Below, one piece after another: positions 28,681-36,505 of a DNA stretch of 64,000 bases. The stretch is from assembly GCF_004801405.1 (NCBI RefSeq), contig NZ_SSOB01000020.1:62001-126000 (forward strand), in the 5' to 3' direction. The DNA is from Cohnella fermenti. GTDB taxonomy: Bacteria > Bacillota > Bacilli > Paenibacillales > Paenibacillaceae. Both the position numbers and the translations under genes were made by a program. The notes below the pieces were generated by a model that had not been told where the DNA came from, did not search any database, and saw only the letters and a list, made by a program, of their open reading frames with translations. How positions within the stretch are numbered: position 1 is the stretch's first letter; each line of letters begins with the position of its first letter.

Positions 28681-29329
28681 ACAGGTGCTTCCCCAGCAGC
28701 TCCTTGGCGAGCTTCATGTCCCCTTCGCGGATGGCGCCCAGGTAGAGATCGTGCTCGCGGGCGTGTGCGCGATGCTCCCCGTCGGTGTCGTCGATTCGGG
28801 CATCCAGGCGCAGGAACGCTTCGGCCATCTCCTCGAGAGTTCTGTTGCCCAAGGAACGAATGAGCGCCAGATGGAGCTGGGTGTCCAGCTCGCTTCGCGA
28901 AGCCGCATCGGACAGGTCGGCGCTCTCGAAGCGTTCGGCAAGTCCGAGCAATTTGTCCCATTCGCGGGCGTCAAGCCTGGAGGCGGGCTCGAGGGCGGAC
29001 GCTTCTATTATATAGCGGATGCCTTGCACATCGCTCTGCCGCTTCGGGTCCATTCGCCGGATAAAGTGAAGCTGTTCATAGAGCGGGTTAAAGAAATGAA
29101 CGGCGACATAGCTGCCTTCGCCGTGGCGAATGTGCAGCAGGCCGGCGCTCTCGAGGGAACGCAGCGCTTCGCGCAGGACGGCGCGGCTGACGCCGAGCGT
29201 CTGGCAAAGCTCGCGTTCGGCCGGAAGCTTGTCGCCCGGCTTCAGCTCGCGATTGATGATATAGGTCTTCAGGTTGCGAACGATCAGCTCGGTCAGCGTG
29301 TATCGTTCGCTCTTGGCAATCGGCTTCAT
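28652..29329 (-). CDS. GntR-family regulator, FadR/FCD subfamily (first copy)
   Basis: 225 residues. Winged helix at about 8-78 (LTELIVRNLKTYII, KLPAERELCQTLGVSRAVLREALRSLE) and an all-helical FCD effector domain (about 90-215) with metal-type histidines in LDTQLHLALIRSLGNRTL and the closing EHDLYLGAIREGD. FadR-type regulators bind palindromes of the form TGGTNNNACCA; the perfect site TGGTCAGACCA lies 47 bp upstream of its start, and close variants occur before island operons. AAGGAG precedes the ATG. It is divergent from a second GntR gene and convergent with the SDR. Confidence 0.92.
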   Translation of the reverse strand: MKPIAKSERYTLTELIVRNLKTYIINRELKPGDKLPAERELCQTLGVSRAVLREALRSLESAGLLHIRHGEGSYVAVHFFNPLYEQLHFIRRMDPKRQSDVQGIRYIIEASALEPASRLDAREWDKLLGLAERFESADLSDAASRSELDTQLHLALIRSLGNRTLEEMAEAFLRLDARIDDTDGEHRAHAREHDLYLGAIREGDMKLAKELLGKHLSTSCSIPRP

Positions 29330-29375
29330 GGGCGGCAGCTCCTTCTGCGTTCGACGAAACGGCTGGCTTCGCCGT

Positions 29376-29386
29376 TGGTCAGACCA
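29376..29386. promoter_or_regulatory. GntR operator between the two divergent regulator genes
   Basis: TGGTCAGACCA, a perfect 11-bp palindrome. TATAAA in one direction and TATAGT in the other lie directly next to it, so it could control both divergent genes and provide autoregulation. Confidence 0.75.
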
Positions 29387-29569
29387 CTATAAACAAGGGT
29401 ACCCCGCTTTGCATACTCTGTCAATTGGAGGAAGAGGCACGGGCGGCGATTGACAGCGAACGAGGCGGCTAGTAGAGTTGAAGCAACATTATTTGGAAGA
29501 ATGATTGGGAGAACAGTGAAGGGGCATAAGGATTGTCCAATAGAGTGGCGAATCGCCGGAGGTGAGCGC

Positions 29570-30247
29570 ATGTTGAATTCGTCGGAGAAAGTGAACCTGT
29601 CCCACATCGTGAGCGAACGAATCAAGGAATACATCTTGGAGAAAGACATGCGGGAAGGGGACAAGCTCCCCTCCGAGAAGCAGCTTATCGACGCGCTGGG
29701 CGTAAGCCGGACGGTCGTTCGCGAAGCGTTGAAGTCGATGGAGATGCTCGGCATCGTCAAGATCAAGACGGGCGACGGGATCTATGTCGGAGGGCCGTCG
29801 CTGAAGCCGATTCTGGAGCAGGTGTCGTTCCGCTGGCATCAGGACGAGCGCAAGATGACGGAGCTGGTGAAGACCCGCCGCATTCTGGAGCTGGGCGCCG
29901 TGGAGATGGCGATCGAGAACTATGATGTCGCCTGCCTGGATCGGATGGACGAGTGGAATCGCCGGATGGCGGAGAAGGTCGATCAGGGGCTGCCTCCGAT
30001 CGAGGAGGACCTGGCGTTCCACGAGACGCTGTTCCGGGCGACCGGGAACGAGACGTATCTGGAGCTGAGCGGGCTGATCAGCGACTTCTTCCTCAAGATC
30101 CGCACGCAGCACTTCGATTCCGTGGAGAGCTCGAGGAAGTCGGTTGACGAGCACCAGAACGTGATCGATGCGATTCGGGCGAAGGACGTGGCAAGAGCGA
30201 AGCGGGAGATGGAGATTCACCTGGCCCCTCTTCAGAAGTTTATCTAG
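29570..30247 (+). CDS. GntR-family regulator, FadR/FCD subfamily (second copy)
   Basis: 225 residues, same size and architecture as its divergent neighbour but clearly different in sequence. Winged helix at about 7-78 with KLPSEKQLIDALGVSRTVVREALKSMEMLG. The FCD domain has EEDLAFHETLFRATGN and a closing DEHQNVIDAI, containing the likely metal-binding histidines. The ATG at 29570 follows GGAGGTGA and is preferred to a longer frame starting at 29450. It is followed by a long hairpin and the aldo/keto reductase gene. Which of the two regulators recognises the repeated site is not decidable here. Confidence 0.92.
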   Translation: MLNSSEKVNLSHIVSERIKEYILEKDMREGDKLPSEKQLIDALGVSRTVVREALKSMEMLGIVKIKTGDGIYVGGPSLKPILEQVSFRWHQDERKMTELVKTRRILELGAVEMAIENYDVACLDRMDEWNRRMAEKVDQGLPPIEEDLAFHETLFRATGNETYLELSGLISDFFLKIRTQHFDSVESSRKSVDEHQNVIDAIRAKDVARAKREMEIHLAPLQKFI

Positions 30248-30309
30248 CAGGTTCGATCCGTTGTCCGATTGGGTCCGATAACAGGGACGCGGGCATCTGC
30301 CATCTATCA

Positions 30310-30403
30310 TTCCAGAAAAAGGGTGCCTTATCCCTGCTGATCAGGCTGGTGGTTTCCAATAATTAGGATACTGATCGCATGGGATAAGGTACCCTTTCTG
30401 GAA
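30310..30403 (+). other. Long near-perfect hairpin
   Basis: Segment 30310-30344 is complementary to 30371-30403 apart from three unpaired bases, giving a stem of about 32 bp around a 26-base loop. No T run follows, so it is not a standard terminator. It lies between the second GntR gene and the promoter-operator of the next gene. It could be an RNA structure or a small mobile-element remnant. Confidence 0.75.
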
Positions 30404-30447
30404 AAGGGATAGCGCAATATCGACCAGCACGGCGATAGCTGCGAACT

Positions 30448-30458
30448 TGGTCATACCA
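30448..30458. promoter_or_regulatory. GntR operator before the aldo/keto reductase gene
   Basis: TGGTCATACCA, 21 bp before the ATG at 30480 and just before the GGAGG ribosome site. Identical to the sites at 24472 and 31455. Confidence 0.7.
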
Positions 30459-30479
30459 TCATATTGGAGGCGCGGCGGG

Positions 30480-31436
30480 ATGATAAAAATGAGCGGACGG
30501 TACGAGGGCGGCGTACCGTTGTCCAGGCTGACGCTCGGAACGGCGCAGCTCGGACTGAAGGGCTACGGCATCGCGAATGCCGCAGAGGAGGTGGATGCCG
30601 ACCGGATGCTGGCGGCGTGCGAGCAAGCCGGCATCCGCTCCTTCGACACGGCTCCGGAATACGGGAGCTCGGAGCAGCGGCTCGGCGATTGCTTCTCCAG
30701 AAGAGTGGCGCCGACGGAGCGAACGGTCATGACCAAGGTCAAGCTGCCGGCCGACCCGGCGATGAGCGAGCGAGAGATCGAAGCCTATATGTACGACAGC
30801 GTAAGGGCGAGTCTGGAGCGGCTTCGCTTGCCGCGCTTGTCCGTGCTGCAGCTTCACGATCCGGACGTGCTCGGACGCTGCGGAAGCGCGGTGACGAGGA
30901 CGATGCGCCGGCTGAGGGCGGAAGGTCTTATCGCTGCGGGAGGGGTCTCTCTGACGGGACACACGGCCGAGCAATACCTCGCGCTGGCGGATCAGATCCG
31001 CGACGACGTCTACACGGTCGTCCAGGTTCCGTTTAATGTCTTCGATCATCGCCTTCTCCGCGTCGGCGCGATTGAACGGATGCGCGAAGAGGGCAAGGCG
31101 ATCGTCGCGAGAAGCGTGTTCCTGCAGGGCTTGTTCGCCCTGGAGCCCGCTTCGCTGCCGGGCGGGCTGCGGCAGGCCGAGCCTTCGCTAAGGTCGCTGC
31201 GCCGTCTGGCGGAGGAAGAAGGCGTATCCACACTTCAGCTCGCGTTCTCCTTCGTCAGGGATTATCCCGGCATCGACAGCCTGATCGTCGGGATGGAGCG
31301 CCCGGAGCAGCTTGACGCCAACATCCGCCTGCTGAGCGGACCACCGCTCTCCGAACGGGCGCTGGCGGCAATCGGCAAGCTCTTCGGCGAGGTGCCGGAG
31401 GAGCTGCTTATTCCCGGTCAGTGGCGGAAAGGTTAG
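30480..31436 (+). CDS. Aldo/keto reductase
   Basis: 318-residue NAD(P)H-dependent oxidoreductase with a TIM barrel. The catalytic tetrad is visible: D56 and Y61 in FDTAPEYGSSE, K86 in MTKVKLP and H126 in LQLHDPD. The C-terminal half has the AFSFVRDYPGIDSLIVGME block of the L-fucose/galactose-dehydrogenase-like AKR branch. A sugar substrate is therefore likely. The ATG at 30480 follows GGAGG by nine bases. It probably starts a unit controlled by the operator directly upstream. Confidence 0.88.
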   Translation: MIKMSGRYEGGVPLSRLTLGTAQLGLKGYGIANAAEEVDADRMLAACEQAGIRSFDTAPEYGSSEQRLGDCFSRRVAPTERTVMTKVKLPADPAMSEREIEAYMYDSVRASLERLRLPRLSVLQLHDPDVLGRCGSAVTRTMRRLRAEGLIAAGGVSLTGHTAEQYLALADQIRDDVYTVVQVPFNVFDHRLLRVGAIERMREEGKAIVARSVFLQGLFALEPASLPGGLRQAEPSLRSLRRLAEEEGVSTLQLAFSFVRDYPGIDSLIVGMERPEQLDANIRLLSGPPLSERALAAIGKLFGEVPEELLIPGQWRKG

Positions 31437-31454
31437 GGGCTGAAAGCTCTTTGG

Positions 31455-31469
31455 TGGTCATACCATAAT
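31455..31469 (+). promoter_or_regulatory. GntR operator overlapping a -10 box before the PLP lyase gene
   Basis: TGGTCATACCA (31455-31465) overlaps CATAAT (31464-31469), a five-of-six match to the -10 consensus; a CTGAAA (31440-31445) lies near the -35 position. The AGGAGGAGG ribosome site follows. A bound regulator would block the promoter. Confidence 0.7.
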
Positions 31470-31484
31470 AGGAGGAGGAACGTC

Positions 31485-32690
31485 ATGAACGCGATATGCA
31501 GCGCTTGCGGGAGCACGGCTCCGTCCGGAACGCCGTATTCCTGCCCCCTCTGCGGAGGCGCTCTGCTGCTTCAATACGAGCGTCCGGACGGGAACTGGAA
31601 CAAGGGAGCGCGTCAAGGAATCTGGAAGTACGCAGCCTTGCTGCCGAACGTTCCCGCCTCCAGCCGAATCGAATTGGGCGAAGGCGGAACGCCGCTTGTG
31701 CGCAGCGTGTCGTTAGGCAAGCGGCTGGGCATCGAGCAGTTGTACTTCAAGTATGAAGGCGGCAATCCGACCGGCTCGTACAAGGACCGCATCGCCGCGA
31801 TGGGGGTCTCCTGGGCGCTGGCTCAAGGCAAAGCGGCGTGCATCGGCACCTCGTCCGGCAATGCCGGAGCGGCGGCGGCGGCCTATGCGGCGCGTGCGAA
31901 GCTTCCGTACCATCTCTTCGTGCTGGAGAACATGGCGGAAGCGAAGCTGGCGCAGGTGCTGGCCTACGGAGCGGACGTCCGCAAGGTGGTCGGCTTCGGC
32001 TATAGCCCGGAGGTGGGCGAGGAGGTGTTCGACCGCGTTGTCGCGGCGTCGAAGGAGCATAACTGGGAGATCATGGTGACCGCCTTCCGCTTCAACCCTT
32101 ATGCGATGGAAGGCGTCAAGACGATCGCCTACGAGATCGCGGAGCAATTGGGCGAAGCGGCTGCCGCGAGGGTGTACTCCCCGGCGGGCGGCGGCGGCTT
32201 GTACGTCGGCATCTGGAAGGGCTTCGACGAGCTGAGCCGGTTGGGGCTGGCCACAGGCAAGCCCCACATGGTTGCGGTGCAGCCGGACGGCTGCTCCAAC
32301 ATCGCGAGAGCTTATAAGCTGGGAGAGAAGCATCCGGCGCCCGGACCGGCAACCTCGCGCATCTCCGGCCTGCAGGTGCCGAACCCGCCGGACGGAGAGG
32401 CCGCGCTTGCGCTGATGGCGGCGGGTGACGGCTCGTCCGTATCGGTCGCGGACGGCGACATCTATACGGCTCAGCGGATGCTGGCGGAAGAGGAAGGCAT
32501 CTTCTGCGAGCCTGCGGGCGCAACCGCTCTGGCGGGTCTGATCCGCGAGCGGGACAACGGGAGGACGTTCGATAGCGGACCGGTTGTCTGCATCGTCAGC
32601 GGAGTCGGCTTCAAGGACGGGGCCAGCGTGGAGGAGATGGTGAAGGATCGGGACGTGCCGCTCCTGGAAGCGGCCGCGCTGGGCATATAA
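31485..32690 (+). CDS. Threonine synthase-like PLP-dependent enzyme
   Basis: 401-residue fold-type II PLP enzyme. The N-terminus has a four-cysteine zinc-ribbon (C5, C8, C20, C23) seen in some threonine synthases. PLP lysine K100 is in NPTGSYKDR; GTSSGNAGAAAAAYAAR is the phosphate/carboxylate loop and SPAGGGGLYVG the PLP-phosphate loop. It is not near hom or thrB, so it may act as a beta-elimination or ammonia-lyase enzyme on a substrate specific to the island rather than in threonine synthesis. Companion genes: aldo/keto reductase before, Gfo/Idh/MocA enzyme 25 bp after. Confidence 0.85.
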   Translation: MNAICSACGSTAPSGTPYSCPLCGGALLLQYERPDGNWNKGARQGIWKYAALLPNVPASSRIELGEGGTPLVRSVSLGKRLGIEQLYFKYEGGNPTGSYKDRIAAMGVSWALAQGKAACIGTSSGNAGAAAAAYAARAKLPYHLFVLENMAEAKLAQVLAYGADVRKVVGFGYSPEVGEEVFDRVVAASKEHNWEIMVTAFRFNPYAMEGVKTIAYEIAEQLGEAAAARVYSPAGGGGLYVGIWKGFDELSRLGLATGKPHMVAVQPDGCSNIARAYKLGEKHPAPGPATSRISGLQVPNPPDGEAALALMAAGDGSSVSVADGDIYTAQRMLAEEEGIFCEPAGATALAGLIRERDNGRTFDSGPVVCIVSGVGFKDGASVEEMVKDRDVPLLEAAALGI

Positions 32691-32715
32691 TTCATTCGCA
32701 ACGAGGAGGTACGCG

Positions 32716-33732
32716 ATGAGAGAGCTAAGGCTGGGAATTATCGGACTCGGCAGGTTCGCGACGCTTCACGCGCGCATCTGGAGCCAGATGCCGGGGGTGA
32801 AGGTGACTGCGCTCTGCGACAGCGACGCCGCGAGATTCCCGCTGTTCAAGGAGTTGTTCCCGGAGGCGGAGTGCTATGCGGACTGGCGGCAGATGCTGGA
32901 CAGCCGCACCTTCGACGCCGTTGACGTGCTGACGCCGGAGCATCTGCACGACGAACCGGCGATCGCCGCGCTTCGGGCGGGCGCCCACGTCTTCGCGGAG
33001 AAGCCGATTGCCCACCGGCCGGAGGCGGCGGCGCGGATGATCGAAGCGGCCGAGAACGGCGGCAAGGTGCTGATGATCGGGCACGTGCTGCGCTTCGATC
33101 CAAGGTACGCCGCGGTGAAGACCCGGCTGGCCGAGAGCCCGTATGGACGAATTCGCACGATTTACGCCAAGCGCAACAACGGCAGCGTTTTTTTCCCCAT
33201 CTACAATCGGGTTAATCCGGTGTACATCCTCGGCATTCACGACATCGACCTGATGCATTGGTATATGGACGACGAGGTTGAGGAGGTGTACGCCCTGCGC
33301 TCCGCTCCGGGCGCGGACGGCCCGCCGGACGTCAGTTGGGCGATGCTGACCTTCCGGGGCGGAGGCATCGGCATCCTGGAGAACAACTGGCTACTCCCGG
33401 AAGGCGCGCCGGCCCCGGCCGATGTGCGCATGGAGATCTCCGCGGAGAGAGGAGCGGTCACGATTATCGACCCCGAGCCGGGAGTCTATTATTCGAACGA
33501 TAGAAGAACCGACGTTCAGGGCCTGCTTAACGATTACGTCCTGCATGGCAAGACGGGGGGAGCGCTCGCCGCCGAGCTGAGCCACTTCGCCGAATGCGCG
33601 ATGGCGGGGCGTCCCTCCGAGGTGCTCAGGCCCCGGGACGCGCTTCGCGCGCTGCAGGTCGCCGCCGCCGTGGAGAGGTCGGCCGCGGAAGGAAGGGCCG
33701 TGCGCTTAAGCGAGTCGGCGGGAGCGCCATGA
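32716..33732 (+). CDS. Gfo/Idh/MocA-family oxidoreductase (second copy)
   Basis: 338 residues. Rossmann motif GIIGLGRFATLHA (7-19) and EKPIAH (95-100). The C-terminal domain has the substrate-binding HDIDLMHWY. It is not a close copy of the enzyme at 23229, so the island encodes two distinct dehydrogenase steps. AGGAGG precedes the ATG. Its stop overlaps the start of the metallo-beta-lactamase gene (ATGA). Confidence 0.9.
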   Translation: MRELRLGIIGLGRFATLHARIWSQMPGVKVTALCDSDAARFPLFKELFPEAECYADWRQMLDSRTFDAVDVLTPEHLHDEPAIAALRAGAHVFAEKPIAHRPEAAARMIEAAENGGKVLMIGHVLRFDPRYAAVKTRLAESPYGRIRTIYAKRNNGSVFFPIYNRVNPVYILGIHDIDLMHWYMDDEVEEVYALRSAPGADGPPDVSWAMLTFRGGGIGILENNWLLPEGAPAPADVRMEISAERGAVTIIDPEPGVYYSNDRRTDVQGLLNDYVLHGKTGGALAAELSHFAECAMAGRPSEVLRPRDALRALQVAAAVERSAAEGRAVRLSESAGAP

Positions 33733-34469
33733 AGCTGACGGAGCACGTATTCGCGGTGGGCGGGGGAGCGCTCGGCCCGCTCGTCAGCGACGCTCTCGAC
33801 TGCAACGTCTATGCACTTCGCGCCGGAGACGATTACGTTCTTATCGACGCGGGAGCGGGGCTCGGGACGGAAGCGATCGTCGCCAACCTGCTGGCGGACG
33901 GAATCGAGCCGGAGCGCATCCGGTTGCTGATCCTGACGCACGCCCACGCCGATCATTCGGGCGGAGCGTTCGGCTTGCGCTCTCGCTTGCAGACACCGAG
34001 CGTGGCGGCTTCCGCGATGACCGCCGATATCGTCGGCAACGGAGACGAGGAGCGGATGGGCCTGATCGAAGCGCGGGCGGCGGGCGTGTATCCGTCGGAC
34101 TACCGGTTCGCGGCTTGCCCTGTCGAGCGGGTTCTATCGCCGGGGGAGACGCTGCGGCTTGGCAGAGGGCTGACGCTGGAGGTGCTGCCCGCGCCGGGTC
34201 ACAGCGCCGATATGATCGCGCTCTATTGCCCGCAGCTTCGCGCGTTGTTCGCGGCGGACGCCGTGTTCCCCGGCGGGAAGCTGGCGGTGCAGACGACGCG
34301 GGATTACAGCGAGAAGGCGTACCGGGAGACGATTGCGCGGCTTGCGGAGCTGGAGGTGGAGCAGTTGTACGCCGGGCACGGTCCGCCCTTGACGGCGGCC
34401 GGCGGCGCGAGCATCGCGGCGGCGAACGCCCGGTTCGCCGCGGGCCTGCCTCCGCTCAGCATCGTGTGA
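33729..34469 (+). CDS. Metallo-beta-lactamase-fold hydrolase
   Basis: 246 residues with the complete two-metal site: HAHADH (71-76), the later APGHSAD histidine, the DAVFPGG aspartate and the AGHGP histidine. Such stand-alone members include glyoxalase II-like thioesterases and lactonases. In a sugar-catabolic operon a lactonase acting after one of the Gfo/Idh/MocA dehydrogenases is a reasonable guess. Translationally coupled to the dehydrogenase by a four-base overlap. Confidence 0.88.
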   Translation: MKLTEHVFAVGGGALGPLVSDALDCNVYALRAGDDYVLIDAGAGLGTEAIVANLLADGIEPERIRLLILTHAHADHSGGAFGLRSRLQTPSVAASAMTADIVGNGDEERMGLIEARAAGVYPSDYRFAACPVERVLSPGETLRLGRGLTLEVLPAPGHSADMIALYCPQLRALFAADAVFPGGKLAVQTTRDYSEKAYRETIARLAELEVEQLYAGHGPPLTAAGGASIAAANARFAAGLPPLSIV

Positions 34470-34520
34470 CCGACGGAGGCGGCCGCGGCTTGCATCAACC
34501 ATGGAAGGAGTGAACCATCT

Positions 34521-35465
34521 GTGAAAAGAAGCAGTCTCCTCAAGCTGGAGAACGGAGACGAATCGGTGTCGATTCCGCTGCTCACGATCGAGGGGCAGGC
34601 AGCCGGACCGCGTCTGCTCGTGTTCGCCGCCGTGCACGGAGACGAGTATGAAGGCGTAGAGACGATTCTTCGTCTCTACGAGAGGCTCTCGCCCGAGGAA
34701 CTGGCCGGAACCCTCGTCATGCTTCCGATTGCGAATCCTTATGCCTACCGCGCGGGAGTCCGCATCAGCCCCGATGACGACAAGAACCTGGCGCGCGTCT
34801 TCCCGGGCAAGCCGGACGGCACCGTGACGGAGCGGCTTGCCTATGAGCTGCACGGACTGATCGCCGGAAGCGACTTCCTGCTCGATCTGCACAGCGGAGG
34901 GACCCACTATTCCGTCGCCACGCTGGCCGGGTATTATCACGACCCCGGCTCGGCGTTCGGCCGCCGCTGCCGGGCTGCCGCCGAAGCGTTCGGCAGCCCG
35001 CTGCTCTGGGGCCACGAGAGCATCGCTCCGGGAAGAAGCGTGTCGTCCGCCCAGGCGCTCGGGGTTCCATGGCTGTACACCGAAGCGTACGGCGGGCGCC
35101 GAATTCGGCCGGAGGATTCGGCCCTGTTCTACAGCGGGGCTCTGCGTCTCATGAATCATCTCGGGATGCTTGCCCGTTCGAATCCGGCCGAGCTTGGAGA
35201 GGCGCCGGCGGAGATTCGGACGATCCACGGCGACGGCAACTTCGACGAATCGGTCGTCGCCGCCGCGGACGGCTTCTTCGTCCCGGATGTTCCGCTGCTG
35301 GCGGAGCTTCGGGCCGGCGAGCGCATCGGCACCATTCGATCCTACGGCGGCGAAGTGCTCGACGAGGTTCGCGCTTCCTCGGACGGCGTTCTGGTGATGC
35401 TGCTGGGCACGCCGATCGTTCGAAGCGGGGATTCCATCTATCTGATTGCTCCTATTCGCGACTGA
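34521..35465 (+). CDS. Succinylglutamate desuccinylase/aspartoacylase (AstE/AspA)-family Zn deacylase
   Basis: 314 residues, M14-like zinc hydrolase that removes acyl groups from small N-acylated molecules. Zinc ligands H39 and E42 in VHGDEYEG and H124 in LDLHSGG; the catalytic glutamate is probably in WLYTEAYGG. The C-terminal part (about 240-314) is the beta domain with VAAADGFFVPDV and a biotinyl/lipoyl-like turn. The start is a GTG preceded by AAGGAG. In this island it could remove an N-acyl group from a sugar or amino-acid derivative; the substrate is inferred only in that general sense. Confidence 0.88.
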   Translation: MKRSSLLKLENGDESVSIPLLTIEGQAAGPRLLVFAAVHGDEYEGVETILRLYERLSPEELAGTLVMLPIANPYAYRAGVRISPDDDKNLARVFPGKPDGTVTERLAYELHGLIAGSDFLLDLHSGGTHYSVATLAGYYHDPGSAFGRRCRAAAEAFGSPLLWGHESIAPGRSVSSAQALGVPWLYTEAYGGRRIRPEDSALFYSGALRLMNHLGMLARSNPAELGEAPAEIRTIHGDGNFDESVVAAADGFFVPDVPLLAELRAGERIGTIRSYGGEVLDEVRASSDGVLVMLLGTPIVRSGDSIYLIAPIRD

Positions 35466-35511
35466 TTGTTTTCCACACTAACAGGTTTGACTTACAGGAG
35501 GATATCTTACT

Positions 35512-36432
35512 ATGACAGCTCAATGGTCCGAGAAGTTCAAAGGAGTCATCGTCGCCATGAATTCCTGCTATGACGCGGAGGGCCGGGTTAGCCCCGCCGC
35601 TGTCAAGAAGCTGACGCGGTTCCTGATCGACAAGGGGGTCAACGGGCTGTATGTCGGAGGCAGCACCGGCGAAGGGCTGCTCCAGAGCGTAGAAGAGCGC
35701 AAGCTGGTCCTGGAGGCCGCGATTGAGGCGAGCGCCGGGGAGGTGCCGATCATCGCACACGTCGGCGCGCTCAGCACGCAGGACGGCATCGAGCTGGCCG
35801 TGCATGCCGAGAAGGCGGGCGCTGCCGCATTGTCGGCGGTGGCGCCGTTCTACTACGGCTATTCCGAGGAAGCGGTCGGCCGGCATTGGTCGGCTATCGC
35901 GGACAGCGCGGACTTGCCGTTCATCATCTATCATATTCCGGCGACGACCGGCTTCAGCTTGACGAAGGGGCTGCTGAAGCAGTTGCTCGCCAATCCGAAG
36001 TTCATCGGCATCAAGACGACGACGGCCAGCACGTACGAGCTTCAGCAATTCAAGGCGATGGGCGGCGAGAGCTTCCTGATGTTCAACGGCCCGGACGAGC
36101 AATACCTTGCCGGACGGATCATGGGGGCGGACGCCGGCATCGGAGGCACGTACGGCGCTATGCCGGAGCTGTTCGTCCAGCTTGAGAAGCAGTATTCCGC
36201 CGGACGGATCGAGGCGGCCCGTCAGGTGCAGTTCCGCATCAACGATATCATTACCGATATGCTGGCGGTGCCCATCTATGCGGCGTTGAAGGAGCTTGTT
36301 CGCCGTCGGGGAGTCGACTGCGGCGATGTCAGGGCTCCGCTGCCGAAGCTGTCGGCTGCCCATGCCGAGCAGATCGATGCGCTGCATGCGAAGATCGAGC
36401 TCGCCGTCCGGGAGCTCGCGGCCGTCCGCTAA
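35512..36432 (+). CDS. N-acetylneuraminate lyase-like aldolase (DHDPS/NAL family)
   Basis: 306-residue class I aldolase that should split a 2-keto-3-deoxy acid into pyruvate and an aldehyde. GSTGE (50-54) binds the pyruvate carboxylate, Y140 (in YHIPATTG) and Schiff-base K168 (in GIKTTT) are in place. The block FNGPDEQYLAGRIMGADAGI then GGTYG follows the pattern of sialic acid lyases more closely than that of dihydrodipicolinate synthases. It lies directly before a secreted sialidase-like gene and near a YhcH-type gene. AGGAGG precedes the ATG. Function as NanA for Neu5Ac or for a related ulosonic acid cannot be separated from sequence alone. Confidence 0.88.
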   Translation: MTAQWSEKFKGVIVAMNSCYDAEGRVSPAAVKKLTRFLIDKGVNGLYVGGSTGEGLLQSVEERKLVLEAAIEASAGEVPIIAHVGALSTQDGIELAVHAEKAGAAALSAVAPFYYGYSEEAVGRHWSAIADSADLPFIIYHIPATTGFSLTKGLLKQLLANPKFIGIKTTTASTYELQQFKAMGGESFLMFNGPDEQYLAGRIMGADAGIGGTYGAMPELFVQLEKQYSAGRIEAARQVQFRINDIITDMLAVPIYAALKELVRRRGVDCGDVRAPLPKLSAAHAEQIDALHAKIELAVRELAAVR

Positions 36433-36505
36433 CTCCGGGAGGCAAAGGGACAAGTCAAGGCAAAGGCCACAACCATTCATAGACGATGAGAGAGGTGCTT
36501 GATTC

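Noticed and set aside
31485-32690. Assignment as biosynthetic threonine synthase thrC
   Set aside because: The fold and motifs fit, but there are no hom or thrB neighbours and it is under an island-specific operator.
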